Positions 16,335-26,307 of a stretch of DNA of 64,000 nt are shown in pieces (within the stretch, counting starts at the first letter, position 1; every line of letters begins with the position of its first letter). The notes under the pieces were generated by a model. That model worked only from the letters and a program-made list of their open reading frames with translations, was not told the origin of the DNA and did no database searches. Position numbers and translations under genes: made by a program. Source of the stretch: Nocardioides sp. HDW12B (GTDB lineage: Bacteria; Actinomycetota; Actinomycetes; Propionibacteriales; Nocardioidaceae); contig NZ_CP049867.1 in the NCBI RefSeq assembly GCF_011299595.1, forward strand, positions 992,001 through 1,056,000, given 5' to 3'.

Positions 16335-18884
16335 TCAGTTGACGGCGGCGTCGAACGCCTGGGCGGCGAGCGCCCGGCGTACGTCGTCGGCGCCCTCGCG
16401 CACGAAGCGGACCGCTCCCGGGTTGGCCGGGTTGTCGGCCAGCCAGGCGTCGACCCGGTCCAGCACGGCCTGGGTGGCGTGGGTGCGGGGGAACATCCAC
16501 TGCAGCACCACGCGGGAGCGCTGGACGCCCTTGGACTCCCAGATCGTCTCGGCGGCCTCGAGGTAGCGGTCGACGTACGGCGCCAGCAGCGCGTCGTCGC
16601 CGGACTCCTGGAAGTGCACCGCGATCTGGCGCTGGGTCTCGTTGGGCGTGTTGTCGCGCTCCACCGCGGTCTGCCAGGCGGCCTCCTTGGCCTCCGGCGT
16701 GGGGATGAGCGCCCGTGCCGAGGCGGCCCGCTCGCGGCCCGAGATGGTGCCGTCGCGCTCCTGCTCGGCGGCGATCTCCTCCTCGCCGGCCCGGCCCCGG
16801 CGGACGGCGGCGTAGAGCAGCAGCCAGCGCAGGTCGGGGTCGAGCGAGAGGCCCTCGAGGGACTGCGACCCGTCGTACCAGCCGACGAGCAGGTCGAGGG
16901 TCTCGTCCGCGTGGGCGGCGGCCGTCAGGGCCCGCACCAGGGCCAGCTGGTGGTCGCTGCCCGGCTCGGCGGCGAGCGCCAGCTCGCGCACGCCGGCGTC
17001 CCACCGGGCCCGGAGCGCCTCGCGGTGCTCGGGTGCGGAGTAGACGTCCACGGCGGTCTGGGCGTAGCGCAGCAGGGCGCTGACCGCGGTCAGGTCGCTC
17101 TCGGTGGCCACGCCCTGGAGCACCAGGGAGGCGAAGGCAGTGGCCGACAGCTCCGCGTCGCGGGTCATGTCCCAGGCGGCGCCCCAGCACAGGGCTCGTG
17201 CCAGCGAGTCGTCGAGGGTGTCGATCGAGGCGACCAGGGTCGCGAGCGAGCGGTCGTCGAGGCGGATCTTGGCGTAGGACAGGTCGCCGTCGTTGAGCAG
17301 CAGCAGCGCCGGCTGGGACCGGCCGACCAGCTCCGGGATCTCCGTGGAGGCGCCGTCGACGTCGGTCTCGACGTGGTGGGTGCGCACCAGCCGGCCGCCG
17401 TCGACCTCGTAGAGGCCGATGCCGATGCGGTGCGGGCGCAGGGTCGCGAAGTCGGGGTGGTGGCTCTGCTCGACCGCGAACGACGTGAAGGTGCCGGCCT
17501 CGTCGACGTCGAAGGACGGACGCAGCGTGTTGACGCCCGACGTCTGCAGCCACGCCTTGCTCCAGGCGGCCAGGTCACGTCCGGAGACGGCCTCGAGGGC
17601 CGTCACCAGGTCGCCGTACTCGGTGTTGCCGAAGGCGTGCTTGGCGAAGTAGTCCCGCAGCCCGCTGAGGAACTCCTCCTCGCCGACGTAGGCCACCAGC
17701 TGCTTGAGGATCGAGGCGCCCTTGGCGTAGGTGATGCCGTCGAAGTTGACCTCCACCGCCTCGAGGTCGACGTTGTCGGCGACCACCGGGTGGGTGGAGG
17801 GCAGCTGGTCCTGGCGGTAGGCCCAGTTCTTGCGGGCGTTGGTGAAGCCGGTCCAGGCCTCGGTGTACTTCGTGGCCTTCACCGAGGAGTGGTGCGCGGC
17901 CCACTCGGCGAACGACTCGTTGAGCCAGAGGTCGTCCCACCACTTCATGGTCACCAGGTCGCCGAACCACATGTGGGCCATCTCGTGGAGCACGGTGTTC
18001 GCGCGCTGCTCGTAGAAGGCGTGGGTCTGGCGGGACCGGGGGAGGTACTCGTCGCGCAGCGTGACGCAGCCGGCGTTCTCCATCGCGCCCATGTTGTACT
18101 CCGGCACGTAGGCCTGGTCGTACTTCCCGAACGGGTAGGGGTAGCCGAAGGCGTCCTCGAAGAACGCGAAGCCCTGCTTCGTGACCTCGACGAGCTCCTC
18201 GACGTCGAGGTGGGCCACGACCGACTGGCGGCAGAAGTGGCCCAGCGGGATGGTGCCGTGCGGGCCGTCATAGGAGTGGTGGACCGCGTGGTACTCCCCG
18301 GCCACGATCGCGGTGATGTACGTCGACATGCGCTCGGTCGTGCCGAACGACCAGCGGGCGCGGCCCTCGTCGAGGGTCTCCGGCTCGGGGGTGGCGGCGT
18401 TTGAGATGACCGTCCAGCCCTCGGGGGCGGTGACGGTGAAGGTGAAGACCGACTTCAGGTCGGGCTGCTCGAAGGTGGTGTAGACGCGGCGGGCGTCCGG
18501 CACCTCGAACTGGGTGTAGGTGTAGACCCGGTCGTCGACGGGGTCGACGAAGCGGTGCAGGCCCTCACCGGTGTGGGAGTAGGGCAGCAGGGCCTCGACG
18601 ACCAGCTCGTTGTCGTCCGCCAGCCCGGTCAGCGCGATGCGGTGGTCGGCGTACACCTCGAGCGGGTCGAGGTCGCGACCGTTGAGGCTGATGCGGCGCA
18701 CGTCGCCGTCGACGAGGTCGGCGAAGGTCTCCGCGCCCGGCTCCCGGCAGGTGAACCGCAGGGTGGTGGTGCTGGCGAAGACCTTGTCGGAGACGGTCAG
18801 GTCGAGGTCGACGACGTAGGACGTGGCGTCGAGCAGACGGGCGCGCTCAGCGGCCTCGTCGCGGGTCAGGTTGGTTCCGGGCAT
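16335..18884 (-). CDS. pepN: Aminopeptidase N (M1 zinc metallopeptidase)
   Basis: This 849-residue cytosolic peptidase has the exopeptidase motif GAMEN (266-270) and the zinc site HEMAH (His300, Glu301, His304) with third ligand Glu323 in NESF. The length is typical for actinobacterial PepN. It removes N-terminal residues from peptides and probably acts downstream of ClpXP. Orientation opposite to rpiB, and proximity to it, matches Rv2467 in mycobacteria. The stop is followed by a 22-bp repeat hairpin. Confidence 0.96.
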   Translation of the reverse strand: MPGTNLTRDEAAERARLLDATSYVVDLDLTVSDKVFASTTTLRFTCREPGAETFADLVDGDVRRISLNGRDLDPLEVYADHRIALTGLADDNELVVEALLPYSHTGEGLHRFVDPVDDRVYTYTQFEVPDARRVYTTFEQPDLKSVFTFTVTAPEGWTVISNAATPEPETLDEGRARWSFGTTERMSTYITAIVAGEYHAVHHSYDGPHGTIPLGHFCRQSVVAHLDVEELVEVTKQGFAFFEDAFGYPYPFGKYDQAYVPEYNMGAMENAGCVTLRDEYLPRSRQTHAFYEQRANTVLHEMAHMWFGDLVTMKWWDDLWLNESFAEWAAHHSSVKATKYTEAWTGFTNARKNWAYRQDQLPSTHPVVADNVDLEAVEVNFDGITYAKGASILKQLVAYVGEEEFLSGLRDYFAKHAFGNTEYGDLVTALEAVSGRDLAAWSKAWLQTSGVNTLRPSFDVDEAGTFTSFAVEQSHHPDFATLRPHRIGIGLYEVDGGRLVRTHHVETDVDGASTEIPELVGRSQPALLLLNDGDLSYAKIRLDDRSLATLVASIDTLDDSLARALCWGAAWDMTRDAELSATAFASLVLQGVATESDLTAVSALLRYAQTAVDVYSAPEHREALRARWDAGVRELALAAEPGSDHQLALVRALTAAAHADETLDLLVGWYDGSQSLEGLSLDPDLRWLLLYAAVRRGRAGEEEIAAEQERDGTISGRERAASARALIPTPEAKEAAWQTAVERDNTPNETQRQIAVHFQESGDDALLAPYVDRYLEAAETIWESKGVQRSRVVLQWMFPRTHATQAVLDRVDAWLADNPANPGAVRFVREGADDVRRALAAQAFDAAVN

Positions 18885-18958
18885 GGCTCATCAGTACACC
18901 ACCGGCCCAGGGCCCCCCAAACCCGCCCGCGGCCGGGCTCCGGGGCGCGACGCGGCGC

Positions 18959-20533
18959 TCAGAGCTGGTCGGCGATGAGGAAGGAGTCCCCGTCGGGGAC
19001 CAGCTGCAGCGTGACCCGCTCCGGCGACGTGGTCTCGCCGCCGGCGCGGCCGTAGCTGACGGTGTAGCTGACCCGGTCGTTGGCCGGGTCGGGCGTGATC
19101 TCGGAGACCTGGGCGCTCTGGTTCAGGCTCCAGAAGCCGTCGTAGGAGCCGAAGCCGCCGCTCTCGCGCTGGTAGCCGGGGGTGAGCATCTGCCACGACG
19201 CCTGGGTGTCGGTGGTGGCGGTCTCCAGGTAGTCGGTGACGAAGGCCCGCTGCCGGTCCGCCACCGTCTCGGTGTCGGCCGACGGCGTCTGGCTGGGAGA
19301 GGCCTCGGCGGACTCGGAGGCCTCCGTGCTCGACGAGGTCGACGGATCCTCGCTCGCCGTCTCGTCACCGTCGCCGCCGAGCAGCCCGGTGACCAGCCCG
19401 ATGCCGAGGAAGGCCACCAGAGCCAGGCCGGCGACGAGGGCGGCGACCGCCAGGCCGCGACGTCTGCGCGGCGAACTGCGCCGCGTCCTCGGCGCGGGAG
19501 CGATCACCGGCGGCTCGTCACCGGTCGGCCGGTGGGAAGTGCCGGTGTCGACGGTGGTCCACACCGGCTCGGCCTCGTAGTCCTCGTCGTCGTCCTCGGG
19601 CCGGTGGCGCTCGGTGGCCCGGCTGACCAGGGACGCGACCGGGGCAGCGGGGGCGACACGCGTCGGGGGGACCGCGGTCGTCGCGACCGTGTCGGTCCCG
19701 GCGGAGCGCGCCTCGTCGAGACGGCGGGGGTCGGCCAGGGCCGCGCGCACCTGGTCCATCGACCACCGGCTCTCGGGGTCCTTGACCAGCGTGTGCTCGA
19801 GCAGCGGGGTGAGCATCCCGGCCCGGTCGCTGCGGGGCTCCGGTCCGTGCACGATCTGGTACATCCCCGCCATGACGTTGCCGCCCATGTCGTACGGCGG
19901 ACGGCCCTCGAGGGCGTGGTAGAGCGTGGCGCCCAGGGCCCACACGTCGCTGGCGGCCGAGGCACGACCGCCCGAGGCGACCTCCGGGGCGAGGTACGCC
20001 GGCGACCCGGTGACCAGGCCCGTCTGAGTCAGGGTCACGTCCGCGGTGGCGCGGGCGATGCCGAAGTCGGTCAGCTTCACGCTGCCGTCGTTGCGGACCA
20101 GGATGTTCGAGGGCTTCACGTCGCGGTGGAGGATGCCGGCGGCGTGCGCGGCGGCCAGCGCGTCGGCGGCCTGGGCCAGCACGACGCGGGCTCGCTCGGG
20201 GTCGAGCGGTCCCTGCTCGGTCGCCATCTGCCCGAGGGTCTGGCCGGGGACGTACTCCATGACCAGCCACTGGGCGTCGCCGTCGGCGACGAGGTCGAAG
20301 ACCGCGACGATGTGGGGGTGGTTCAGCCGGGCGGCCAGCTGGGCCTCGCGCTCGGCCCGGACGAGGTCCGGCTCGGCGCCGCCCGGCATCAGCCCGATCT
20401 TCTTGAGCGCGACCTCCCGACCGAGCATGCGGTCCTCGCCCCGCCAGACCACACCCATGCCCCCACGGCCCACCTGGGCGTCGAGGGTGTAGCGGCCGGC
20501 GATGACTCGGGGCGTCTCGTTGTCGGGACTCAT
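18959..20533 (-). CDS. Receptor-type Ser/Thr protein kinase (Hanks type)
   Basis: The protein has 524 residues. The kinase domain (14-275) has glycine loop GRGGMG (22-27), Lys44, catalytic HRD with Asp138 in HRDVKPSN, and DFG (156-158), all intact. A Pro/Ala-rich and acidic juxtamembrane region ends in RRRRG before one membrane helix (~361-386). The outer part has a Ser/Thr/Glu linker and a ~100-residue domain that looks NTF2-like, instead of the PASTA repeats of PknB. The ATG was chosen because the kinase begins 13 residues later and upstream codons run into the metG promoter. Ligand and targets are unknown. Confidence 0.88.
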   Translation of the reverse strand: MSPDNETPRVIAGRYTLDAQVGRGGMGVVWRGEDRMLGREVALKKIGLMPGGAEPDLVRAEREAQLAARLNHPHIVAVFDLVADGDAQWLVMEYVPGQTLGQMATEQGPLDPERARVVLAQAADALAAAHAAGILHRDVKPSNILVRNDGSVKLTDFGIARATADVTLTQTGLVTGSPAYLAPEVASGGRASAASDVWALGATLYHALEGRPPYDMGGNVMAGMYQIVHGPEPRSDRAGMLTPLLEHTLVKDPESRWSMDQVRAALADPRRLDEARSAGTDTVATTAVPPTRVAPAAPVASLVSRATERHRPEDDDEDYEAEPVWTTVDTGTSHRPTGDEPPVIAPAPRTRRSSPRRRRGLAVAALVAGLALVAFLGIGLVTGLLGGDGDETASEDPSTSSSTEASESAEASPSQTPSADTETVADRQRAFVTDYLETATTDTQASWQMLTPGYQRESGGFGSYDGFWSLNQSAQVSEITPDPANDRVSYTVSYGRAGGETTSPERVTLQLVPDGDSFLIADQL

Positions 20534-20638
20534 CGGAACACTGTTGCCCCTCAGGCCCCGGATCCATGCATCGGGAGCCCCCTGAGCGGGTGTCGTCTGC
20601 ACCACGTCGGGCGGGTCGGGCGATGCCCCGCGGCTGCA

Positions 20639-20644
20639 TAGGAT
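20639..20644 (+). promoter_or_regulatory. -10 hexamer TAGGAT, leaderless metG
   Basis: TAGGAT lies 7 bases before the ATG at 20652. The alternative ATG at 20643 overlaps the hexamer itself, so the downstream ATG is the likely start. Confidence 0.6.
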
Positions 20645-20651
20645 GCGCCTC

Positions 20652-22523
20652 ATGACCGTCCCCGAGACCGATCCCCCCGGCGGCCCCGCCCGGCCCCCCG
20701 TGCTGTCGGCGGTGGCCTGGCCCTACGCCAACGGCCCGCGCCACATCGGCCACGTCGCCGGCTTCGGCGTGCCCTCCGACGTCTTCAGCCGCTACATGCG
20801 CATGACCGGTCACGACGTCCTCATGGTCTCGGGCACCGACGAGCACGGCACCCCGATCCTCATCGCCGCGGACGAGGCCGGGGTGAGTGCCCAGGAGCTG
20901 GCCGACGCCAACCACCGACTCATCGCCGAGGACCTCTGCGCGCTGGGCGTCTCCTACGACCTCTACACGCGGACGACGACCCGCAACCACACCGCGGTGG
21001 TCCAGGAGCTGTTCCTCGGCGTCCACGCGAACGGCTACTTCCAGGAGCGCACGACGTACGGCGCGATCTCGCCGTCCACCGGCCGCACGCTGCCCGACCG
21101 CTACATCGAGGGCACGTGCCCGATCTGCGGCGCACCCGGCGCCCGCGGCGACCAGTGCGACACCTGCGGCAACCAGCTCGACGCCCACGACCTGGTGGAC
21201 CCGGTCTCGAAGATCAACGGCGAGACCCCGCAGTTCATCGAGACGCAGCACTTCTTCCTCGACCTGCCGGCGCTGGCCGACGCGCTCAAGGCCTGGCTCG
21301 ACGAGCGGGAGTCCAGCGGCACCTGGCGGCCCAACGTCATCCGCTTCAGCCAGAACATCCTCGACGACATCCGTCCGCGCGCGATGACCCGCGACATCGA
21401 CTGGGGCATCCCGGTGCCGCTGGACGGGTGGCGCGACGAGCCGACAAAGCGGCTCTACGTCTGGTTCGACGCCGTCATCGGCTACCTGTCCGCCTCCGTC
21501 GAGTGGGCCCGTCGCACCGGCGACTCCGAGCGCTGGCGCGAGTGGTGGAACCCCTCGACGGGCTCGGGAGGGGCCGACCCGGCGCTGTCCTACTACTTCA
21601 TGGGCAAGGACAACATCACCTTCCACTCCCAGATCTGGCCCGCCGAGCTGCTGGCGTACGCCGGGAAGGGCTCGCTGGGCGGCAGCCCGCGCACCTTCGG
21701 GGAGCTGAACCTGCCCACCGAGGTCGTGTCCAGCGAGTTCCTGACCATGGAGGGCCGCAAGTTCTCCTCCTCCAAGCGGGTCGTCATCTACGTGCGCGAC
21801 ATGCTGGCGCGCTACCAGGTCGACGCCTTCCGCTACTTCGTGGCGGCCGCGGGCCCCGAGAACCAGGACTCCGACTTCACGTGGAGCGAGTTCGTCCGCC
21901 GTACCAACGACGAGCTGGTCGCCGGCTGGGGCAACCTGGTCAACCGCACCGCCAGCCTGGTGGCGAAGAACTTCGGCGAGATCCCGGCGGCCGGCGAGCT
22001 GACCGCGACCGACCGGGCGCTGCTCGACCGGGTGGAGGCCGCCTTCGACGTCGTGGGCGACCTCATCGGGCGCCACCGCCAGAAGCAGGCGGTGGGCGAG
22101 GCGATGCGTGTCGTGGCCGAGGTCAACAAGTACGTCTCCGACTCCGAGCCGTGGAAGCTCAAGGGCGAGGAGCAGCGGGAGCGGCTCGGCACCGTGCTGC
22201 ACGTCATGGCGCAGGCCACGAGCGACTGCAACACGATGCTCTCGCCGTTCCTGCCGCACGCCTCGAACGCCGTGGACGCGGTGCTCGGTGGCTCGGGCGA
22301 CTTCCAGCCGATGCCCCGCATCGACGAGGTCGACGACCTCGACGGGGGAGCGGGCTACCCGGTCATCACCGGTGACTACACCGCCGCCCCCGCCTGGGGC
22401 CGACGCCCGCTCGTCGCGGGCACGCCGGTCGGCAAGCCCACACCGGTGTTCACCAAGCTCGACCCGTCGGTGGTCGACGACGAGCTGGCCCGGCTCGAGG
22501 CCGAGGCCGGGACGCGCGCATGA
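20652..22523 (+). CDS. metG: Methionyl-tRNA synthetase
   Basis: This 623-residue class I synthetase has HIGH (31-34) and the KMSKS equivalent KFSSSK (370-375). A zinc knuckle carries four cysteines (156, 159, 169, 172; CPIC and CDTC). It charges initiator and elongator tRNA-Met. The C-terminus ends soon after the anticodon-binding domain, without the dimerising EMAP-like extension. The ATGA overlap with the next esterase gene shows cotranscription, an unusual partner for a synthetase. Confidence 0.96.
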   Translation: MTVPETDPPGGPARPPVLSAVAWPYANGPRHIGHVAGFGVPSDVFSRYMRMTGHDVLMVSGTDEHGTPILIAADEAGVSAQELADANHRLIAEDLCALGVSYDLYTRTTTRNHTAVVQELFLGVHANGYFQERTTYGAISPSTGRTLPDRYIEGTCPICGAPGARGDQCDTCGNQLDAHDLVDPVSKINGETPQFIETQHFFLDLPALADALKAWLDERESSGTWRPNVIRFSQNILDDIRPRAMTRDIDWGIPVPLDGWRDEPTKRLYVWFDAVIGYLSASVEWARRTGDSERWREWWNPSTGSGGADPALSYYFMGKDNITFHSQIWPAELLAYAGKGSLGGSPRTFGELNLPTEVVSSEFLTMEGRKFSSSKRVVIYVRDMLARYQVDAFRYFVAAAGPENQDSDFTWSEFVRRTNDELVAGWGNLVNRTASLVAKNFGEIPAAGELTATDRALLDRVEAAFDVVGDLIGRHRQKQAVGEAMRVVAEVNKYVSDSEPWKLKGEEQRERLGTVLHVMAQATSDCNTMLSPFLPHASNAVDAVLGGSGDFQPMPRIDEVDDLDGGAGYPVITGDYTAAPAWGRRPLVAGTPVGKPTPVFTKLDPSVVDDELARLEAEAGTRA

Positions 22524-23428
22524 GCCTGCACCCGCAGTCGGTCGCCGCGCTCGCCCTGTGGGGCGAGGCGCCGCCGGTGCACACCCTGGACGCGGAGGGC
22601 ATCCGCGCCCGGCGCGCGACGGCGCGCGAGGAGGGCCTGGCCGAGCCGAAGGAGGACGTCGCGCAGACCACCGACGTCGACGCCGGCGGGGTCCCCGCGC
22701 GTCTGCTGCGTCCGCACGGGGCGGACCCCGAGGAGCACCTGCCGGCGCTGGTCTACCTGCACGGGGGCGGCTTCGTCCTCGGTGACCTCGAGACCCACGA
22801 CGCCCCGAGCCGCCGGCTGGCCAACCGCACCGGCCGGGTGGTCCTCGTCGTCGACTACCGCCGCCCGCCCGAGCACGTCTTCCCGGCTGCGCTGGTCGAC
22901 AGCGTGGCCGCCCTCGACTGGATGGTCGCGCACGGCACCGACCACGGCGTCGACGTACGCCGGGTCGGGGTGGTCGGCGACAGCGCCGGCGCCAACCTCG
23001 CGATCGGGACCGCGCTGCGGCGTCCGGGCGTGCTCGAGGCAGCCGTGCTCGTCTACCCGTTCCTCGACCCCGAGGCGAGCTCCGCGTCGTACGCCTCGAC
23101 CACCGGCGGGCTCGACCGTGAGGACGGGCTGTGGTTCTGGCGGCAGTACGTCGAGCCGGGTGACGACCGCGTCCTGCGCGACCCCGAGCTGGCGCCGCTG
23201 CGCTCGACCCGGCTGGGGGAGCTGCCCCGCAGCCTGGTGCAGATCGCCGGTGAGGACACCCTGGTCGACGAGGGGCGGGCGCTGGTGGAGCGGGCCCGCG
23301 ACCTCGGAGCCGACGTCACCGAGCTGACCTACGACGGCATGGTGCACGGCTTCTGGCGCCACCCGGCGGTGTTCGACGCCGCCGAGCAGGCGCTGGCCGA
23401 CGCCGCGGACTGGCTCGACCGGCCCTGA
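22520..23428 (+). CDS. Hormone-sensitive-lipase-type esterase (alpha/beta hydrolase)
   Basis: The 302-residue protein has oxyanion motif HGGG (81-84), nucleophile Ser155 in GDSAGAN, probable acid Asp246 in GEDTLVDEG and His276 in MVHGFW, the full HSL-family signature. No signal peptide is present, so it is cytosolic. It should hydrolyse short acyl esters. It overlaps metG by four bases and is translated from the same mRNA. Confidence 0.9.
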   Translation: MSLHPQSVAALALWGEAPPVHTLDAEGIRARRATAREEGLAEPKEDVAQTTDVDAGGVPARLLRPHGADPEEHLPALVYLHGGGFVLGDLETHDAPSRRLANRTGRVVLVVDYRRPPEHVFPAALVDSVAALDWMVAHGTDHGVDVRRVGVVGDSAGANLAIGTALRRPGVLEAAVLVYPFLDPEASSASYASTTGGLDREDGLWFWRQYVEPGDDRVLRDPELAPLRSTRLGELPRSLVQIAGEDTLVDEGRALVERARDLGADVTELTYDGMVHGFWRHPAVFDAAEQALADAADWLDRP

Positions 23429-23443
23429 CGGCCCCGGAGGGCG

Positions 23444-24850
23444 TCAGAGGCGGTTGATCGTCAGCAGCCGTGCGTAGCCGGCGGCGGCGAGCTCCGGCCC
23501 GCTCAGGCCGTAGACCTCCTGCAGCGCGGCCGCCTGGGCGCGGGCGGGGGAGGTCTTGTCCTCGGCCGCGTCGGCGAGCTCGTCGAGCAGCCGACGCAGG
23601 CGGGGCACCCCGCCGCGGGTGAGGAGCTCCTCGGCCAGGGCCTGGGCCAGGGTGTAGCCGACGACGGGGTTGCCGCGGAACTCGTCGGCGGTGATCAGCC
23701 GCCGGCGCGGTGCGGAGGTGGCGAGGCGGTCGTAGATACGGCCCGGGACGACCAGCTCGGCCATGCCGGCCCGGCGCCAGCCCAGGTGCTCGGCGATCCC
23801 CTCACCCAGCCACAGCGGCTGCGGCTTCTCCCGGAGCACGAAGTGGGTCAGCTCGTGGCGCAGCACCCGGTCGTCGTCGAGGAACTCGTCGAGCACGTCG
23901 GGGTTGTACTTCACCCGCCAGCCGGCGACGCCGAGCGGCTCGTGGCTGGTCAGCGTCGTGGTGATGGCCGGCCCGAACACGGCGCCGGCGACGGCCAGTC
24001 CCTCGTAGCTCAGGCGGGTGGCGTTGCCGCTGCTCGTGGCGTCGACCAGCAGGGGGGCGGGGTCGGTCACCCCGATCTCGCCGCGCACGTAGCCCAGGGC
24101 GCGGGTGACGCGTGCGGTCAGGGCGGCCAGCTGGTCGCTGCGGCTGCGGTCGACCACGACGGTGACCGAGCCGGCACGACGTACGGCGATCGGGCCCTCG
24201 GCCCAGGGGCGGGCCGTGCCGATGCTGCTGAGGGTGCGCTCGGTCTCGTCGATGCGCTCGGCCCCGAGCAGCCACTGCCCGTCGCGCTCGACGAAGGTGA
24301 AGCCCACGGAGGTGGAGACCGGCTCGCTGTCGACCCCGCGCAGCCGGACGTGCTCGGTGATGTCGGGCTTGACCTCGGGGTCGTCGCCGGGGATCGGCGT
24401 CACCGGCAGCGTCTTCTGCTCCAGGCCGTAGAGGATCTCCGCGACCCCGAGGCGCTGGAGGTTCTCGAAGGTGACGCGCTGCTGCGCCCGCACGCCCGGG
24501 CGGTCGTCGACCGTGGCGAGGAACGCCTCGCGGTCGCCCTCGAGGACGGCCTCGGCGCGCGTGTCGAGGACCCGCTGGATGGCGGCGTACTCCTCGTCGG
24601 AGGCGTAGCCGCTGACGGAGCCGTCCGCGCCGCCGGCGTCGACGCCGGTGTCCGGCCCGGTGCCGCTATCGCCGCCGTCCTCGGCCCGGTCGGCGCCGTC
24701 CGCGAGGGACGTCGCGCCGGGTCCGCCCGCGGAGCCGCCGGAGCCGTCGGTGTCCCGGTCGTCGCCGACGGTCACCGTCACCACGACCGCGGCGGCCGTC
24801 GCGGCGATGGCCAGGCCGGCTGCCAGCAGGCCGGTACGCGTCCCCGTCAC
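23444..24850 (-). CDS. Membrane-anchored zinc metallopeptidase-like protein (MA clan)
   Basis: The 468-residue protein has one N-terminal hydrophobic segment (residues 7-28), then a ~55-residue Asp/Gly-rich linker. The outer domain contains HELTHF (His332, Glu333, His336) and, 14 residues later, WLGEGIAEHL with Glu350 as likely third ligand, the pattern of gluzincin peptidases. The central part (85-215) looks like an NTF2-like module. It is probably anchored outside the membrane by an uncleaved signal. The start at 24850 is supported by TACGCT 7 bases upstream. The substrate is unknown. Confidence 0.75.
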   Translation of the reverse strand: MTGTRTGLLAAGLAIAATAAAVVVTVTVGDDRDTDGSGGSAGGPGATSLADGADRAEDGGDSGTGPDTGVDAGGADGSVSGYASDEEYAAIQRVLDTRAEAVLEGDREAFLATVDDRPGVRAQQRVTFENLQRLGVAEILYGLEQKTLPVTPIPGDDPEVKPDITEHVRLRGVDSEPVSTSVGFTFVERDGQWLLGAERIDETERTLSSIGTARPWAEGPIAVRRAGSVTVVVDRSRSDQLAALTARVTRALGYVRGEIGVTDPAPLLVDATSSGNATRLSYEGLAVAGAVFGPAITTTLTSHEPLGVAGWRVKYNPDVLDEFLDDDRVLRHELTHFVLREKPQPLWLGEGIAEHLGWRRAGMAELVVPGRIYDRLATSAPRRRLITADEFRGNPVVGYTLAQALAEELLTRGGVPRLRRLLDELADAAEDKTSPARAQAAALQEVYGLSGPELAAAGYARLLTINRL

Positions 24851-24857
24851 AGGCACC

Positions 24858-24863
24858 AGCGTA
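24858..24863 (-). promoter_or_regulatory. -10 hexamer TACGCT, leaderless metallopeptidase gene
   Basis: On the minus strand TACGCT lies 7 bases before GTG 24850. It faces the rpiB promoter across about 50 bases. Confidence 0.5.
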
Positions 24864-24913
24864 GGAGGAATCGGACACCCGCACCGTGATTCGCAGGCCT
24901 TCGGCGCGGGTGA

Positions 24914-24919
24914 CAGACT
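24914..24919 (+). promoter_or_regulatory. -10-like hexamer CAGACT before rpiB
   Basis: CAGACT lies 7 bases before the ATG at 24927. The same hexamer at the same distance precedes the globin gene, which supports it as a real -10 variant. Confidence 0.4.
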
Positions 24920-24926
24920 TCCGCCC

Positions 24927-25454
24927 ATGCGCGTGCACATCGGATCGGACCATGCCGGACTCGAGCTGAAGGACCACCTCGTGGGCTGGCTGGCCGACCA
25001 GGGGCACGAGGCCGTCGACCACGGGCCGTTCGTCTACGACGCCCTCGACGACTACCCCGTCTTCTGCCTGCGCGCCGCCGAGGCCGTGGTCGCCGACCAG
25101 CAGGACGGCGTTGAGGCCCTCGGCGTGGTCGTCGGCGGGTCGGGCAACGGCGAGCAGATCGCGGCGAACAAGGTGGTCGGCGTCCGTGCCGCCCTGGTCT
25201 GGAGCGAGGAGACCGCAGCCCTCGCACGCGAGCACAACGACGCCAACGTGGTGTCGGTCGGTGGCCGGATGCACACCCTCGACGACATGACGCGCTTCGT
25301 CGAGGTCTTCCTCGGCACCGACTACTCGCGCGCCGAGCGCCACGACCGGCGCATCGCGATGCTCACCGACTACGAGAAGACCCGGAACCTCCCGGCGCTG
25401 CCGGAGTCGGCCCTCGGGGGAGCCGCGGGGGCCGCCGGGCCGGGCGATGCCTGA
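24927..25454 (+). CDS. rpiB: Ribose-5-phosphate isomerase B
   Basis: This 175-residue RpiB/LacA-family enzyme has substrate motif GSDHAG (6-11) and VVVGGSGNGEQIAANK. As in the mycobacterial enzyme, a Glu (Glu76) rather than the Cys of Escherichia coli RpiB occupies the catalytic-base position. It interconverts ribose 5-phosphate and ribulose 5-phosphate in the pentose phosphate pathway. The stop overlaps the DNA glycosylase start by 8 bases, the same pairing as Rv2465c and Rv2464c. Confidence 0.93.
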   Translation: MRVHIGSDHAGLELKDHLVGWLADQGHEAVDHGPFVYDALDDYPVFCLRAAEAVVADQQDGVEALGVVVGGSGNGEQIAANKVVGVRAALVWSEETAALAREHNDANVVSVGGRMHTLDDMTRFVEVFLGTDYSRAERHDRRIAMLTDYEKTRNLPALPESALGGAAGAAGPGDA

Positions 25455-26292
25455 GGGTCACACCCTGCGTCGGCTGGCCGACGACCTGACCGACGCCTTC
25501 GGGGGGCGGGTCGTGCGCGTCAGCAGCCCGCAGGGGCGCTTCGGCGCCGAGGCGGCGCTGCTCGACGGCGGCCGGCTCGAGCGGGCCGACGCGGCCGGCA
25601 AGCACCTCTTCCTCGAGGTCGAGGGCGGTCACGTCGTGCACGTCCACCTCGGCCTCATCGGCACCTTCGTCATCCGCACCGGCGTCCTCGAGCCGCCGGT
25701 CGGCCAGGTCCGGCTGCGGCTCGTCGCGGGCGGGGACGCGAGGGAGACGACGTACGCCGACCTGCGGGGGGCGATCACCTGCGCCCTCGTCACGCCCGAG
25801 CAGCAGGAGGCGGTGATCGCCCGCCTCGGACCGGACCCGCTGCGCGCGGACGCCGACCCGGGCCGCGCGTGGGCGCGGATCTCCCGCAGCCCGCGGAGCA
25901 TCGGCGACCTGCTGATGGACCAGGCGGTGATGGCCGGCGTCGGCAACGTCTACCGGGCGGAGGCGCTGTTCCGTCAGCGGCTCCACCCGTTCCGGCCCGG
26001 GACCTCGGTGCGGCGTGGCCGCTTCGAGGCGCTGTGGGCCGACCTGGTGACGCTGATGGCCGAGGGGGTGCGGACCAACCGGATCGACACCGTGCGGCCC
26101 GAGCACACGCCCGAGGCGATGGGGCGCGACCCGAGGCGCGACGACCACGGGGGAGAGGTCTACGTCTACCGGCGCCACGAGCAGCCCTGCCACGTGTGCG
26201 GCACCCGGATCCGCACGAAGGAGCTGGCCGGGCGCAACGCGTTCTGGTGCCCGAGGTGCCAACCGGTGTTCCGCTCCCGCGCCACCCGCTGA
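25447..26292 (+). CDS. nei: Fpg/Nei-family DNA glycosylase / AP lyase
   Basis: The 281-residue enzyme starts MPEGHTL, giving the catalytic N-terminal Pro2 and Glu3, with Lys52 in GKHLF. The H2TH region is LLMDQAVMAGVGNVYRAEALF, and a C-terminal zinc finger is formed by CHVCG and CPRC. It excises oxidised bases in base-excision repair. The MPEGHT start and the rpiB neighbour indicate orthology to mycobacterial Nei1 (Rv2464c) rather than Fpg/MutM. It is cotranscribed with rpiB. Confidence 0.93.
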   Translation: MPEGHTLRRLADDLTDAFGGRVVRVSSPQGRFGAEAALLDGGRLERADAAGKHLFLEVEGGHVVHVHLGLIGTFVIRTGVLEPPVGQVRLRLVAGGDARETTYADLRGAITCALVTPEQQEAVIARLGPDPLRADADPGRAWARISRSPRSIGDLLMDQAVMAGVGNVYRAEALFRQRLHPFRPGTSVRRGRFEALWADLVTLMAEGVRTNRIDTVRPEHTPEAMGRDPRRDDHGGEVYVYRRHEQPCHVCGTRIRTKELAGRNAFWCPRCQPVFRSRATR

Positions 26293-26307
26293 CCCGTCCC
26301 CACCCCA

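Noticed and set aside
15463-17553. Single 696-codon minus-strand protein spanning the CPBP gene and the pepN 3' half
   Set aside because: Only the last ~248 codons look like protein (membrane helices, CPBP motifs). The rest is an out-of-frame reading of pepN and of the 22-bp repeat region.
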